Positions 49,236 to 61,842 are shown, numbered from the stretch's first letter. The stretch: 64,000 nucleotides of DNA from Lycium barbarum (GCF_019175385.1 NC_083342.1:115568376-115632375), one strand, 5' to 3'. The notes: generated by a model from the sequence alone, not told the origin. Numbers and translations are program-made.

Positions 49236-49436
49236 AGTACAACGTGTTACTCAACGAAGACGAAGACAGACGCTCGGAAACTCGGGGTCACACCCAACGA
49301 ATGGGGACTTAATAACACTCACCCGATCTTGCAGCTCGGATAAGAGCTAGGGGACTATCACACCCACTCCGAAGTTTACCTCGGTTAGCTAAAACCGGAG
49401 GCCGCCCTCAACAAAATAAAACCGGACCTTCAATAT

Positions 49437-49592
49437 TAGGTTCCGATGTAAGGACCAAACGATCAAAACGAATCGTGTCCACATAACATTTACTACGACA
49501 AAACCAAGAACTGGATTTTCTGCATTAGGTTCCGATGTAAGGACCAAACGATCAGAATGAATCGTGTCCATTTAGTATTTGCTACGGCAAAA
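49437..49592 (+). repeat. Direct repeat, period 89 bp, downstream of pol
   Basis: TAGGTTCCGATGTAAGGACC followed by AAACGATCA(A/G)AA(C/T)GAATCGTGTCCA occurs at 49437 and again at 49526. It lies between the ends of pol and the convergent antisense gene. The rest of 49072-50213 is non-coding and unassigned. Confidence 0.85.
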
Positions 49593-51001
49593 ACGGAAGG
49601 GAAAAATTCATTCTCATGTACACAAACACTTGCAATGCAAAAATTATCGAAAGTTTGGATAAACGATATCTCGGATGTCTTCCTGTTAAAACAGTTCACC
49701 CCGGTGATAACCGCCGTATTTCGGCACTATTTTATTCATACACCCTATACTGGGCACTACGGTCGAAATTCGACAAAGGCAACAAGGTCATAGCGAACCG
49801 TGCCAAAATCGTTAACTCCACAAACGGGGAATTTTACATCAAAATCCGGCTAAGGCTGAGACTCAGGTGTCCGAAATATACCGGCCCTAAAAATAGCCGA
49901 AAATACTGGCCCTAACAACTCCCGTCGTGATTCGGAGACGTCCAAATTCACACAAGCGTAAGATAAGTCCCATGGGCAAACCCTCCATAAAATTCCCGGA
50001 CGACATATACCGGAGGAGGAGAAAAGCCGATAAATAGGCACAGTCAGAAATAGTGACTCCTTAAAAACAAACCAACAATTCGGGCGGAAATCATAACAAA
50101 CATTCATTCGAAGAAAAGAATCAAGGAAAATACATGTTCTATTTATACAAAGGACTTTACATCGGAGCCCACTACGAAGGCAAAAAATAAAAAGGCTAAG
50201 TACAGGCCCTAGCCTATCCGGAGTGGCTGGAGCCGGAGTGTTCGGACATTGTCCGCTCAGAGTCGTCGGAGTCATCCCCGAGGGCACCCTTAGCTCTTCC
50301 TCGACTCTTTTAGCCTCGAGAATAAGGGCCGGAAGATCCGTAAAGCCATGCTCGGCTTGCTCAAGAGTGATCCTCCGAGACTTCCATTTTTCGTACTCGG
50401 CAGCGATAGCGGCATGAGCCTCGGCGGCCTCCACGCTCTTCAGAGCCTCCTCCAAATCAGCCTCGGCCTGGGCTAACTTTGCCGCCAGAACATCCCGAGC
50501 CTCTCCGAGGACATCTTGCATATGGATGGCTGACTCGAGCTCGGCCTTGAGGACGTCATTAGCATCGGCCGACTCCTTAAGCTCGGTTTTCAGATCATCG
50601 CATATCTGGGCCCTCTTCTCCGCCTTCTCCTCGAACACCCTCATGCGCTCTTTGTACCGGGCACTCTCAGATTCGAGCAGCCGATTCCTCTCGGCCAAGC
50701 TCGCAGCATTAGTCTTCATCGAATCCAGCTCCCCCCGGAGTTGAGAAAGGGTGGTTTCGAGCTCATCAAGCCTCGAGGAAAATTGAGCGTTATCTCGGCT
50801 AAGGCCGATCTTGTCGGCTTCGAGACTCCGGTTGTATTCAACCATCTCGGCCAGCTCACCCTTCAATCGACGGTTTTCAGCCTTTGTTGCATCGAGCTCG
50901 TGTCGGAGGTTGGAAAGAGCAACTGCTCGGTTCAGCTCCTCCTCTTTCTCCCGAAGAAGGTGCAGATATTTCTCCGTTTCCCGCCCTTGGGCATCCAGTT
51001 G

Positions 51002-52872
51002 TGTTATACCCCGTATTTTCGCACGTCGAATTATCCGCAAGAAAAATCGAATCAAGTTAAAGGCGGAATTATTTCGGACGCAAAATAGGAATATTTATTT
51101 TCCAAGTTTAATTAAAAAATAAATTGTTTATAAATTTTATTTAGTATAAAAATATTATTATTGGAGATTAGGAATTAATTAATTGTGCTTATATTATTAA
51201 GTAGAAATTAGTAATTAATTAAATTAATTAAAATTAATTAAACAAGTGGGCCCCACACGTTTTTTTTTTAAAGCATGAAAACTACCCTTGTCCCAGTCTA
51301 TTGCATAATTTGACTTAAATTATTTGATAGTAAAATCTCCAAAAAGATAGTGCGGCACATGCATTCCATTGCTTTCTGATGTACATCATCCAATATATAT
51401 GAATCATGTATAGTCCTTTAGGTAATACATTTGCACTAACCTGATATTAAAAAAAAAAAAAAAGACAAATCACCAAATTAGAGGCCACCTTAGGGTGCAC
51501 GTGTGGGCATAAGGTGAAAGGTATATTAAGTTACAAGATGACTCTTAAGTCATCACTTGTAACTATTACAAGTTAAGCAAAAAAAATTTAGAAAGGGAAA
51601 GAGCAAGGAGAAGCTCTCGGCTATGGTAATTTCCAGCCGAGAGTTAGCTTGGTGATGGAGAAGAATCAAGTGTTAATTTGTTGTGGTTAGTCAAGTGATT
51701 AGCAAGGTTAAGGAGCCAAGTTTATTAAGGTAAGATTTAATCTTTTTATACACATTTTGGAAACAATTTAAACTTGTATAAAATTGTAGGGATGTGATGA
51801 ATATAAGAAGTTGTAAATGTTGGTGTTGAAATATAAATTGAGCCGTGTATGGACTGTTTTAAGCTAGCAAGGATGGGTTAATTTTAATTGGTATTTTATT
51901 GTCGTTGTCATGGATTAAGTGAAGGAATTATGATAATCAAAGTTGTAATTGTTATATGGAATGGTCGAGTTAAAGGACTAGAAGTGTGGTATAATCTTGT
52001 GTTATTTGTGAACCTAATGTTATTCTTGTTGAATTGAAAGAATTGGAGATATGATTATGCCCATATGTTGTTGTTGGTATTTTTGTGTCAACAGGAGGGC
52101 AATTGGAAATTCGGGATAGGCGAATATATAGGGGAAGTGCTGCCCGATTTTCGTTAAATCTTTAGATAATAGAAAACCCTAATCGAGAATATATAAGCTG
52201 AAATATAAGTTCTATGGGAAATGGACTATAGATTTGCGAACTAGAAAAATATAGTTACTAACGATAACGTTATTCTTATATTAAATAGGCTAAAAGAGCG
52301 ACGAGACGAACGGGTTACGAATAACCGCTAACAGGTATATAGAGCCCATCCTTTCTTTCTTTTGGCATGTGCTAGATGTAAGTAAGATATGATATGAGCT
52401 TTGGGGGTAATTCCACTCATTAGTTCCGAGCATGACTTATGATTTTTATTCGTTTCTTGATGTTAAAACTCTCAGGATAGTTGAGCTATTGCCCTTGAGT
52501 CTCTTATATGATTGACTAGTATATGATGTATAAAAGTTCCTATTCTTAAAGAATTCCATAATGAGTGGTGTCCTTGACTTTCATAAGCTATTTCATATTA
52601 ATTTGATATATGTATATGATCCCTGAGACGTTCCTTGATATAGTTCGTAATGACAGTTAGAAAGAACTTAATATGGCTATTATCCTGATACTTGAGAGCT
52701 GATCAATCTACTTATCTATTGAGTCTCAAAAGATGATTGTATGTATATGGTTACTCACTACTCTGCTCGTGCTTACTGTTACACCCTTCACTGAGTCCCG
52801 GGCCAGGACACGTTTTCGTGCGTATATTTATTACATTACTCACCGAGTCCCTCACTAGAGGGCCGGGACACG

Positions 52873-52918
<46 letters not shown>

Positions 52919-53783
52919 GGATGGTGGCCAGGATGGCATATGATCATTATTCACCGAGCCCCTCGCTAGAGGGCCGGGACACGTTATACATGTTATATAC
53001 AGAATGATTATTTAACTATGACTATTAAACTCTATAATGACATGGATATGATGTTGACACTTATGATTTATGTTCAAAGGTAAGTCCTATGGTTTTCTGG
53101 TTGTTACACTGGGTCCTACACTCTTTGTCTCAGTATGATCCTATTTACTATATTTCATGCTTTACATGCTCAGTACATACTCCGTACTGACCCCCCTTTC
53201 TTCGGGGGGCTGCGTTTCATGCCCGCAGGTACAGACGCTCGTTTCGGAGATCCGCCAGCCTAGGATATCTATTCGGCTACTTTGGAGTGCTCCTTTGTTC
53301 CGGAGCCTAGCTTGTGGTATAGATCCCTTTTGTTATATATGTATGTGGTTGTTCAGGGTACGGCGGGGCCCTGTCCCGCCATATGATACTGTCGTTACTC
53401 TTAGAGGTCTGTGGACATACGTGTGGGTCTGTATATAGTTGTTGTTTGCTATGCAGACATGACTTATGTTTTTGGGGCGTACCCATTCGTAGTGGCAGCC
53501 TTGTCGGCTTGCGTATATATACATATGTTTTGGGATGTTGCGCGTAGTGGCAGCCTTGTCGGCTTGCGTAGATATATGTGTATATATATATATATTGATA
53601 TGAAAGTTGTAACTCCTCAGGAGACAGGTGGCTATGACATGCATATATGCGACCGCATTAAGGCAACGTCTTGCCTTTATATATAAATCCTTGTTATGCT
53701 AGCTGTAGATGATTGTGGTTAACAGGTGTATACGAGTGTCCAGCTCGGACACTAGTCATGGCCTACGGGGTTGGGTCATGACA
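51002..53783 (+). mobile_element. Solo LTR, 2.8 kb, Tekay/Del-like
   Basis: It starts TGTTATACCCCGTATTTTCG and ends GGGTTGGGTCATGACA. A perfect 5-bp duplication AGTTG flanks it (50997-51001 and 53784-53788), interrupting the coiled-coil exon of the antisense gene. Size and ends are like LTRs of the Tekay/Del chromovirus group in Solanaceae; this lineage call is from memory. No internal region is present. Confidence 0.88.
52788..52990 (+). repeat. Three-copy repeat and (AT)n tract in the Tekay-like LTR
   Basis: A unit like CACCGAGTCCCTCACTAGAG followed by GGCCGGGACACGTTATA occurs near 52788 (variant, shorter), 52839 and 52951. Between copies 2 and 3 is a pure TA tract of about 44 bases (52873-52916). 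Another duplicated segment, GTAGTGGCAGCCTTGTCGGC, occurs near 53490 and 53544. Confidence 0.85.
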
Positions 53784-55261
53784 AGTTGGCCCTTGAGATC
53801 GTCCACCTCTTGCTGGGCACGGACGAAAGCTTCGTTAACAAGCACCACACTCTGCAAAAAGAAGCAAGTCAAACACTTTTCATAAAACGAGACAAAAATT
53901 ATCAAGAAAAGCATGCAGGGACAGTTGACAAAACTTACCCGATTGCCCGCGTGCATACCCTCATTGATAAGGCACTGCCAAGAGACCCCGTTCATCTTTC
54001 GTTTATCCGAGTCCGAGATAAGGGGCCTCAGGTAGCTCGCCACGCCCACCGGGTGAGAGAGAAAGCTGCAATCCTCGGGAACGGTGATCACTGCCGACCT
54101 CGTCCTCCTCGGCTCCACACTTGGGGCCGGAAAGGTTTGGACCAGGCTATCCCTAGCACCGGACTCGGTGGCCCGATCAACCGCCCTCGTGGCTCGAGGG
54201 ATCTGGAGATGTCCGAAACCCGCGGCTTCCCCGGTTGTAGGAGGAGTGCTCGAGAACATGTCCTCAAACTAATCCGGCCTCGAAGCCGGAGTTGGAGAAC
54301 CTGGAGAGGCCTCAGCAGCTTCAGCAAAAACAGGGGGCTCCGTAGTTGCAGCAGTCTCATAGTCGGGCAACGGGTCAGTGACCGTTGGAGCTTCGCCCTC
54401 GGGGGCAGGCTCGGTTCTTTGATCAGCTTCGACAGCTGCGCCCCCCCCCCCCAGATATACTTGCCCTTTGCAGGGGGGTTTCTTCGAAAGAAGCTTCACC
54501 TGAAATGTCGACGAAATCAATCGACCTTAGAGGAGTCGGGTAAAGAATTTCTTCCGCACCTGTGGGTAACGCCGGAACCAAAGGTCCTTCTACGGCTGAA
54601 GGAAGGGGTGAAGCGGTGATACCCTCTTCCGGAACAGGAGCCACGGAAGGGGCCGCACTGATACTCCGGACGAGGAGCTCGGGCTTTGCTTCATCCCGTA
54701 AAGTCCTAACGACGCTCCTCGCCCTTTTCTTTGTTTTCTGCCCTTTGTCCGATGGCCTTTTTCTCTTGGCGGCAGCAGCAAGGATGCGAGATGCACCCGC
54801 CGAATCAAACTCGGGTGCCGACGTTGCTGGTCCGGCTGCCGACTTCGGTCTGGGATCCACCGAGCCCTTGGGCAAACCTGAAAATCAAAGACGCAATGAA
54901 TACGGGAAGTAGAAGATGCAGTGAACACGGATAGAAGCAGAGTATTACCGTGGCTCTGGGCAACCCATCGGCCGCGTGATAGGTGACCCCACGTTCGGTC
55001 GTCGTGGACATGCTGGCTAAGGAGTGCAGTAACCCATTCGTTCAGATTCCGGACGACCGGGGGAATCCATCCATTGGCTAATATAAATAAGAAAAACGGT
55101 GAGAAAGTGGAACCAAAGTTCGATATAACATACAAAAGTAGTTACTTAGAGTTCAGGCTTACGCTTGTTGTTCCACGTTTCCGGAAAAGGCATGTATTTG
55201 TCCGGAATGATGTCCGAGGTCCTCACCCGGACATATCGCTCCAACCAGCCCCTGTCTCTAT

Positions 55262-58200
55262 TGTCATACCCCATTTTAACCGGGTTAAATCAGGAGTACA
55301 ACATATTGGTGATTCCTATTTATTTTGTTTTAAGGAGTCGCCACCTAATTAATTTAACGGCGAATTAGGACACCTAGAGGTTAACTAAGGCAAAGTTAAA
55401 ACTAAACCTCAATTAATAGTCTGCTTAACCAGTATGATTCTAGGTAAGGGCTCTATATTATCCTAAAGGGAAGGGGTTAGGCATCCTTTAGAATCCGTTA
55501 ACTTACGGTTATCCGGCCAAACTTAGGTTAATTAATTCAGATTAAATATAATGCTTAACTCTTAAGAAAAATAGGTTATAAATATTATTGAGGTTTTAAA
55601 GGAAAAACATAATTATGCTATTTAAACTGACTTGAAGAAATGCATAGTAATCTACTTAAAAATAAAAATTTATAAATGTTGTTAATAATAATTTTTATTA
55701 TAAAAGTGAGACTGGCAAAATATAATGATTTGTATATAAATAGAAGCTTTTAAGAAAAAACCTAGCCAATATGACATTATATCAGTATAATAGCGTAAGA
55801 AATCTAGACTTGTTTTAAAAAATAGAATGCAGAGATGATGAATTTCTCTCTTTTTTACTGATTTATTTAATTATACTTGGCTAAAAATAGACGTGGTTGA
55901 TTCAAACTTGAAGAGTTATTTATAATATGTTTGAATTTATGTTTGCATATTAATGATGTTTTGAAATTAAGATAATAAAAATATAACTCCTTTAATTCAA
56001 AAAATATGAATTTTATACTATCAACTATTCTAGAAGTAAATATTATGGATACTATAAATGACTTTAATATAAAAAGAAGAAAATGGAATTTATGGAATTG
56101 ATTGTTAGTCACTCTTAAACTAACTAACCATTACTAAAACTGAATCTACTAATTCATTAGGATTCATCTAAGTTAATAAAATAAAATAAGGTTAGTCGTA
56201 CAAGGCAAATAAAAAATACACAACAATAAAGTAAGGAAGAGAGAGAAGAAAAAAGATGAAATGGATCTGGCCCATTTTAAGGCCCAACTGCTGGAACTGT
56301 GCACATGATTGGGCTTAGGCCCAGTTTGGACTGCTGCGATCCATAGCTGATATTGGGCTTGGGCCAGAATTTTTTAGCTTCTTATTTTGACTGCGGACAG
56401 GGGCTGATTTGGAGATGACTCGAGAAGATTTCGTTGGGCTTTAGCCCAACAACGAATGCAGGAGAAGAACGAGTCTCTCGGACTCGTACGCGATGATCAT
56501 GCATAAAATGAAAGGAAAAGGATTAGTATCTAATCGATGAATAAGTTAATCATGTAAAATATAGGTTTACAAGAATTAGGAGGTTAGGTATATACTATGT
56601 ATATCTGAGAAAATGAAATAGAGATGGGAGAGTACAGGACTATGATTATGGCAAAGCACAAATATACCAACGTTTTTGTTTTCTCAAAAAAAAAAAAAAA
56701 GGAACCTGTACAAACAAAATAGCTCAAGGCGAAGGGCTACACAAACCATAATAATGAAAACTAGGCTTAGGATAAATCTTAACCACAGCAAACAATTCCA
56801 ACAGAAACATATAAATCAGGGGGAAGGGCATATAGTGCCATTACTGATACTAGAGATAGAAAAGAAGTGACACAGGATGACAACATATCTTAAGTCCAAC
56901 CATGGATATCACAAAGTGTCATCAGCAGGCCACACAGGTAAAGGAGGAATGAGGGAAGTATAAGAGACACACATAATCATTACATGATGCAAATAAACAG
57001 AGGCATATAGCACAGTAGGCGACTCATGATGCTGGAGGTTAAGCTCCAAAAAAAATACGAGCATCAGTATAACTATCAGAAGCAAACGAGCAGGGCCAAA
57101 GGATCAACAAGTGGCAACATAAGGCTCAAAGGTAAGTTTAGATGTATTGGTTTTAAGTGTAAATGCAGGCCAAGTGAGGAATCTCTTCGATAGTAGGGAT
57201 GCAGAATGATACAATTTGGGCATGGCAAGAACAATGGAGGTCCATCATCTGCTTCAATGTTCAGTGAATGCAAGCAGCATGTCATATGTTTATCATAATT
57301 CCAGAAAGCAACAAAAAAGGGTAAAATCTAGATATCAAGCTCATGACTAAAGCAGAGGATATTACTGATCAAGATGAGGTGCCTTGGGGCCATATTGATT
57401 CACACAGGCAAGCACACACATGTATACTACTGAGATAGAGACTGAGGGAAGGAAAGCATTCAGGAGGATCAATGTCAAGAGAAACAAAGAGGTTATGTGG
57501 TCGTTGACTCAGGAATGCATGGTTCCTCAATAAAGAGCTTCAACTATTGATCACAAGCTTCAACAGAATGCCAACACAGTTTTAAATAACCAAGGGTTGA
57601 ATTTAAAGCTTATGACCCCCAAAAAAAAACAGAAAATATTCTGAAGTTACAGATACTAAAACAGTCAACAAATTGATAACACAGGCTACATGGTTTAAAC
57701 AGGTTCATTTGAGGGAGCATACAAAGGTTTCAGTTACTTTAATCACCCAAGTCACAAGATATTTCAACCTCAAAAGATGCAGTTTTCAGTTTAGCAGGCA
57801 TAGAGTTATTGTCCTAGAGTCAACCACATACTTTGCGAGGAATAATGGGTTTAAACAACATATCTCAGAGATCCACAACACCAGTTTAACAACAAACTCG
57901 ACTACATAGATTTTATAACTTAGGCAGGGTCATTAAGGGGAGCATAAAAGGGGTCTTGGTCATTTAATAAGCCAATTCATATGTCATTTAGCCTCAATGG
58001 GCATAGCCTTAGGTCTAGGCAGATTCAACACAAACTTACACATAATTTAACATCATGGTTCAATAGCATCATCATACAACAGTGTCCATATGCTTCAATC
58101 ATATATGTAAGCTAACTAAACTAGCAATCAATCCAAGCATAGGCATTTTGAGGGCAGTTTTGACCGAATAACATGCTAAGATTGATGTGGGGTCTTCAAA

Positions 58201-60020
58201 TCAACAGTTCATGTGTTTATACAAAGAATTTCACATTGACAGTACCACATAAAGAAGCAAGGAGAACATACTTTCATACATTCCTAAACTTGCAAACATA
58301 AAGATCCAAACAGGGTCACACGTCTAACATTACATGCTGAATATAGCTACATCAATCAAACATATAGCTAACTTAGGAAATTTAAGTAGAATGGATCATA
58401 AATCCTATATATTTCTATGGATTGTACACTAATCATGCTCCAGTCATGCAACAAGAGTTTAAGGCTAATATATACTAATTATAACACATAATGCTAAGCT
58501 GATGTACAACCGAGTACATGTTTAAAGTAAAACTATACTAACCAATATACCAATCATATAATTAACAGCAAACTAGGCATACAATCAAGCTTAGAACAGT
58601 ATGCTATTCAATAAAATCATAGGCTAAATGTGACTTCATTGTGCATTCAACCTAAAGCCAATAGTGTTAACATAATTACATACCACATGTCTAACTAAAC
58701 CAAGATAATAAACACATTATCCACATAATCAGATCTGATCTAAGCACACAATTAGCATCTAACTACTACAGAGACTAAAAAAAATTTAAAGGGGGACAAG
58801 AAAATTACGGACCTTCTTCGGGTGCAGCGAAATGAGGCCTCGAATCTCCGATCTACACTCGAAATAACACAAACTTCGGGCTCTCGGTACTCAGACTCGA
58901 ACGAGCAAAAACAGAATGGATTTAGTATTTTTGAGGTAATATCAAGGAAACTGAAACTGATATTAAAAGGGAATTTGAACGATTAAAGACTTTGTATTTT
59001 CGGGTATTCAAAAGGGATTGAAATAACTCCTATTTTCATAGATTCAAAGCGGCTATGAGTAATATTCCTTAGGGGGAATCTCACACTTGTTCTTTTCAGG
59101 GAGATTTTCGATTCAAAAGCTTTAATCCTTGAGGGAATTTTCTGAATCACAAAGATCCTCCGTTTCTTGAGGGGTTTTCACCTTCCAAAAATCCTCCGAT
59201 TCTAGGGGGGTTTTCACCAATCCAAAAAACCTCCCTTCAACTGACTTAGAAAATCATTATTTATAGGGCGAACTAGGGTTTTGTTTGAGAGGAGCGTGGA
59301 CAGAGGAACGTGGGGATGGCAGATGCGTGGGGAACAGGGAGAAATGGGGCAGCAGTGAGCGTGGGGGGGGGGGGACAAGAGAAGGTGGAGGCGATGAGGG
59401 AGACGAAGGAGAAAATGGAGGGAGAGAGAGAGAGAGATGGAACAGGGGATGGGGCGGCTGGTGAGGAAAATATGAGGGAAACCCTTCCCTTTTTAAATGA
59501 GAATTGGGCCGCCCGGGTCGGGTCGGGATTTGGACTGAGTATGGGCTGGTTGTGTAATTATTTGGGCTGGGGTGAATTAAAATGTGGGCTGGAATAAAAA
59601 TGTGGACTGGTCTGAAAATTGTATGAGTTGATTGGGCTACTACATTTAAATAAATGACCTATTTAAATAACTTGTGTTAAAATATTGCTCAATATAAAAT
59701 ATGCAATTATTAATGCTTAGATAATAGAATGGCGTAGTAATAGCCGTGCAATAATATTTCGAAAATCCACGCTATTATTTAATTATGCAAAGGTAAAATG
59801 CGATGCGTGTGCGCAAGCTGATAAAATGCCGAAATGATAAAAACTATGAATTATAATAATAATAATAATGATAATGATGGCTAGTAACTGTAATAGAATA
59901 ATGAAACGCCGGTATTGATTATAGTAAAAAGTATAAATATATATTTTTTAATTTTTCAAAAATATTAGAAGCGTAAATAGGTATTTCGGAGGAGAGGCGG
60001 GACAAAATTGGGTGTCAACA
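55262..60020 (-). mobile_element. Giant solo LTR, 4.8 kb (family 1), inverted
   Basis: The minus strand starts TGTTGACACCCAATTTTGTC and ends GGGGTATGACA. A perfect 5-bp duplication TCTAT flanks it (55257-55261 and 60021-60025), splitting exon 1 of the antisense gene. It matches 42319-47952 in ends, TATA region, palindromic GGGC cluster and terminal AACCCGGTTAAAATGGGG, but lacks the large TTA expansion. Confidence 0.9.
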
Positions 60021-60904
60021 TCTATCTTCGTCCATTTTCGAGAAAAATGGATTCCGGCTACGCTTTGCGAGTTTTATTACGCTACCCCGGAACAACCTTG
60101 GGGAATATAAGCGTATCAAGTGGGATAGCGTGAGCTCCTTCCCGACATTGTTGGCCAACAATCGGAGGCATGTCACGACTCTCCAAACGATCGGACCAAT
60201 CTGTGCCAAGGTCATGTCATAGGTCCGGCACATGTCCAAGATGACTGGATCGACCGGAGGGTCGAGCTTGAGTGTGAAAAGGTAAGTATACACGTATAAA
60301 AAATCTTTCCGGTGGTCAATGAGTGATTCACTCGGCCCGGGGGCAAAAACTTGAACCGGACGGGTGTCCCACCCGTAATCAGCCCAGACTAACTCGAGTT
60401 TTTCCTCAGTAATGGATGAGGGATATCGCCTCACATCAAACCCCCTATCGGATACCGAAGAAGGTTTTTCGACCTCAAAATCTTTGTTGAAGTTAGGCTT
60501 GGCCGGTATAATGTCCGAGGCAGTGGACTCGAAGGTGCTCTTTGCTTTAGTTGGAGATGCAGGTTCGGTTCCTTGAGATGAAACCGAGGGAATATCATGG
60601 GAAGTGGTTTCAGACATTTGAAAATATGAAAAGAAGAAGTTGAGTGGATTCATAAAGGAAGTTAAAAAAGAGTAAGGGAACAGACGGTTCAAGAAATGAC
60701 AGAGTAAGAAGCAGCAACACTCAAACAAGAGCAGCTAGGAAAGATGGTGGTAAAGTTGCTTCCTTTCACGTGGAATAAGCAATGAATCAGCAACAAACTT
60801 GATATGGAGGACAATTAGATATGGCGAAGATGAAGAAATGCAGTGAAGAGTGAAGATGAAGAGAAATGAATCGTAAAAATGTTTGAATAAAGAGGTGAAG
60901 AGCC

Positions 60905-60911
60905 TTATATA
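60905..60911 (-). promoter_or_regulatory. TATA box of the antisense accessory gene
   Basis: TATATAA on the minus strand within GCCTATATAAGGCTC lies 288 bases upstream of ATG 60617 and 274 bases inside the 3' LTR boundary. It is placed to start a transcript opposite to the genomic RNA. In-frame Met codons further upstream at about 60653 and 60728 are possible alternative starts. Confidence 0.5.
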
Positions 60912-61184
60912 GGCATAGGAATGGAACGGTTACCGATGCCAGCCAACCAGGGGGAGCCACGTGTCCCATAATTAATGAGGAATGACCTAAAGCGACGTGC
61001 CTTACGGCGGTTGTCAGAGTTGACCATCCGGAATAAGACACGTGACCGAAGAAAAGGGGACGTGACGCAACAGTTCCCGCCAAAATGAGGAGATAACAGC
61101 GGACAAACGGAGTCGCCGATTTCTTGATGCATCCACTTCCCATTACTCCGATAAATCTACGATCCGGGAAGTGTGGGGACTAGC

Positions 61185-61842
61185 TGTATACGGTAAAAAT
61201 TGGACACGCGTTAAACCGGTGAGACCCGGAACCGGAGGAACGCTTGGACCGGAGCCAAGGAAGGGCATCATTTGATCACGTTTCCTCATGGTCGATTTGG
61301 CCGTTGCCGTGGTCCATTTGGTCGTGGCCGTTAGTCCGTTTATTCATGGCCGTTGGTCCGGGAGATCCGTTGCGCGATTGCCACGCGTCGATAACGTCCT
61401 GCCATGCTCAACTGCCAATCGTACGGGTGTCAGACCGTACGGCCAACCTAACCCAACCTAATCCAAGTCAGAATTTTTATTTATTTTTAGTTTTCTCTTA
61501 TTGTGTGGAGCCCATGATGCGACACTATAAATAAGGGCCATTGCCCACTTTTAAGGGGTTGACTCCCTCATATCAAGAACTCTTGTAATAGCAAAAATTA
61601 TATAAACTCTCTCTCAAATATCTGATTTCGGTCCACTCTTGCGTTCATCTCTTGAATTTGTTCAATCAAGCAACACTCACATATTAACAAATACACAAAT
61701 CTATAGCAAACCGCCGATTATCAATTGCTTCTTCATAGTACATTCATATATTTCTCTTCTCTATCAACTAGATTCAAGGCATAACCACATATCCTATACC
61801 TCACTCACAAATTTAATTGATTATCCAAATTCGGGGTAAACA
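61185..61842 (+). repeat. Tat element 3' LTR
   Basis: Equal in length to the 5' LTR with 22 substitutions counted by eye. TATA box at 61526-61533. It follows a short purine-rich tract, GGGAAGTGTGGGGACTAGC, that probably served as polypurine tract. Confidence 0.95.

Larger units (their letters stand above)
50214..60617 (-). pseudogene. Antisense accessory gene of the Tat element, spliced, split by two solo LTRs
   Basis: Read on the minus strand: exon 1 60617-60021 joined to 55256-55163, exon 2 55077-54949, exon 3 54877-53939, exon 4 53851-53784 joined to 50996-50214. Removing the solo LTRs at their duplications restores the frame exactly, and the introns are GT-AG with consistent phases. About 870 codons. 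N-terminus MSETTSHDIPSVSSQG, then a domain with VILDMCRTYDMTLAQIGPIV, ERYVRVRTSDIIPDKY, LNEWVTALLSQ and LSRGRWVAQSHG, resembling the plant 'putative gypsy type transposon' family (PF04195-like). The middle has a basic nuclear-import-like KRKRPSDKGQKTKKRARS. The C-terminus (about 250 residues) is a long heptad coiled coil. Present damage: a frame change at a C10 or longer run (54439-54450), a TAG at 54271-54269 and a one-base shift near 50283. Function unknown. Confidence 0.8.
37408..61842 (+). mobile_element. Ty3/gypsy Tat-lineage retrotransposon with three nested solo LTRs
   Basis: Paired 658-bp LTRs start TGTATACGGTAAAAAT and end GGGGTAAACA. Flanks are CTAAT (37403-37407) and CAAAT (61843-61847), a 5-bp duplication with one change. 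Order on the plus strand: primer-binding site, gag, protease, RT, RNase H, integrase; then, on the minus strand, an accessory gene; then the 3' LTR. Taking out the three solo LTRs and their duplicated 5-mers leaves about 11.2 kb. The single-frame gag-pol, pol with D-P-G protease and the extra antisense gene after integrase fit the Tat lineage (Grande/Retand-like group). LTRs differ at 22 sites by my count (3.3%), so it is fairly recent but dead. Confidence 0.92.

Noticed and set aside
53771..54619. 282-residue plus-strand frame
   Set aside because: It overlaps the antisense accessory gene on the opposite strand, has GC-rich shadow-frame composition and contains no domain.
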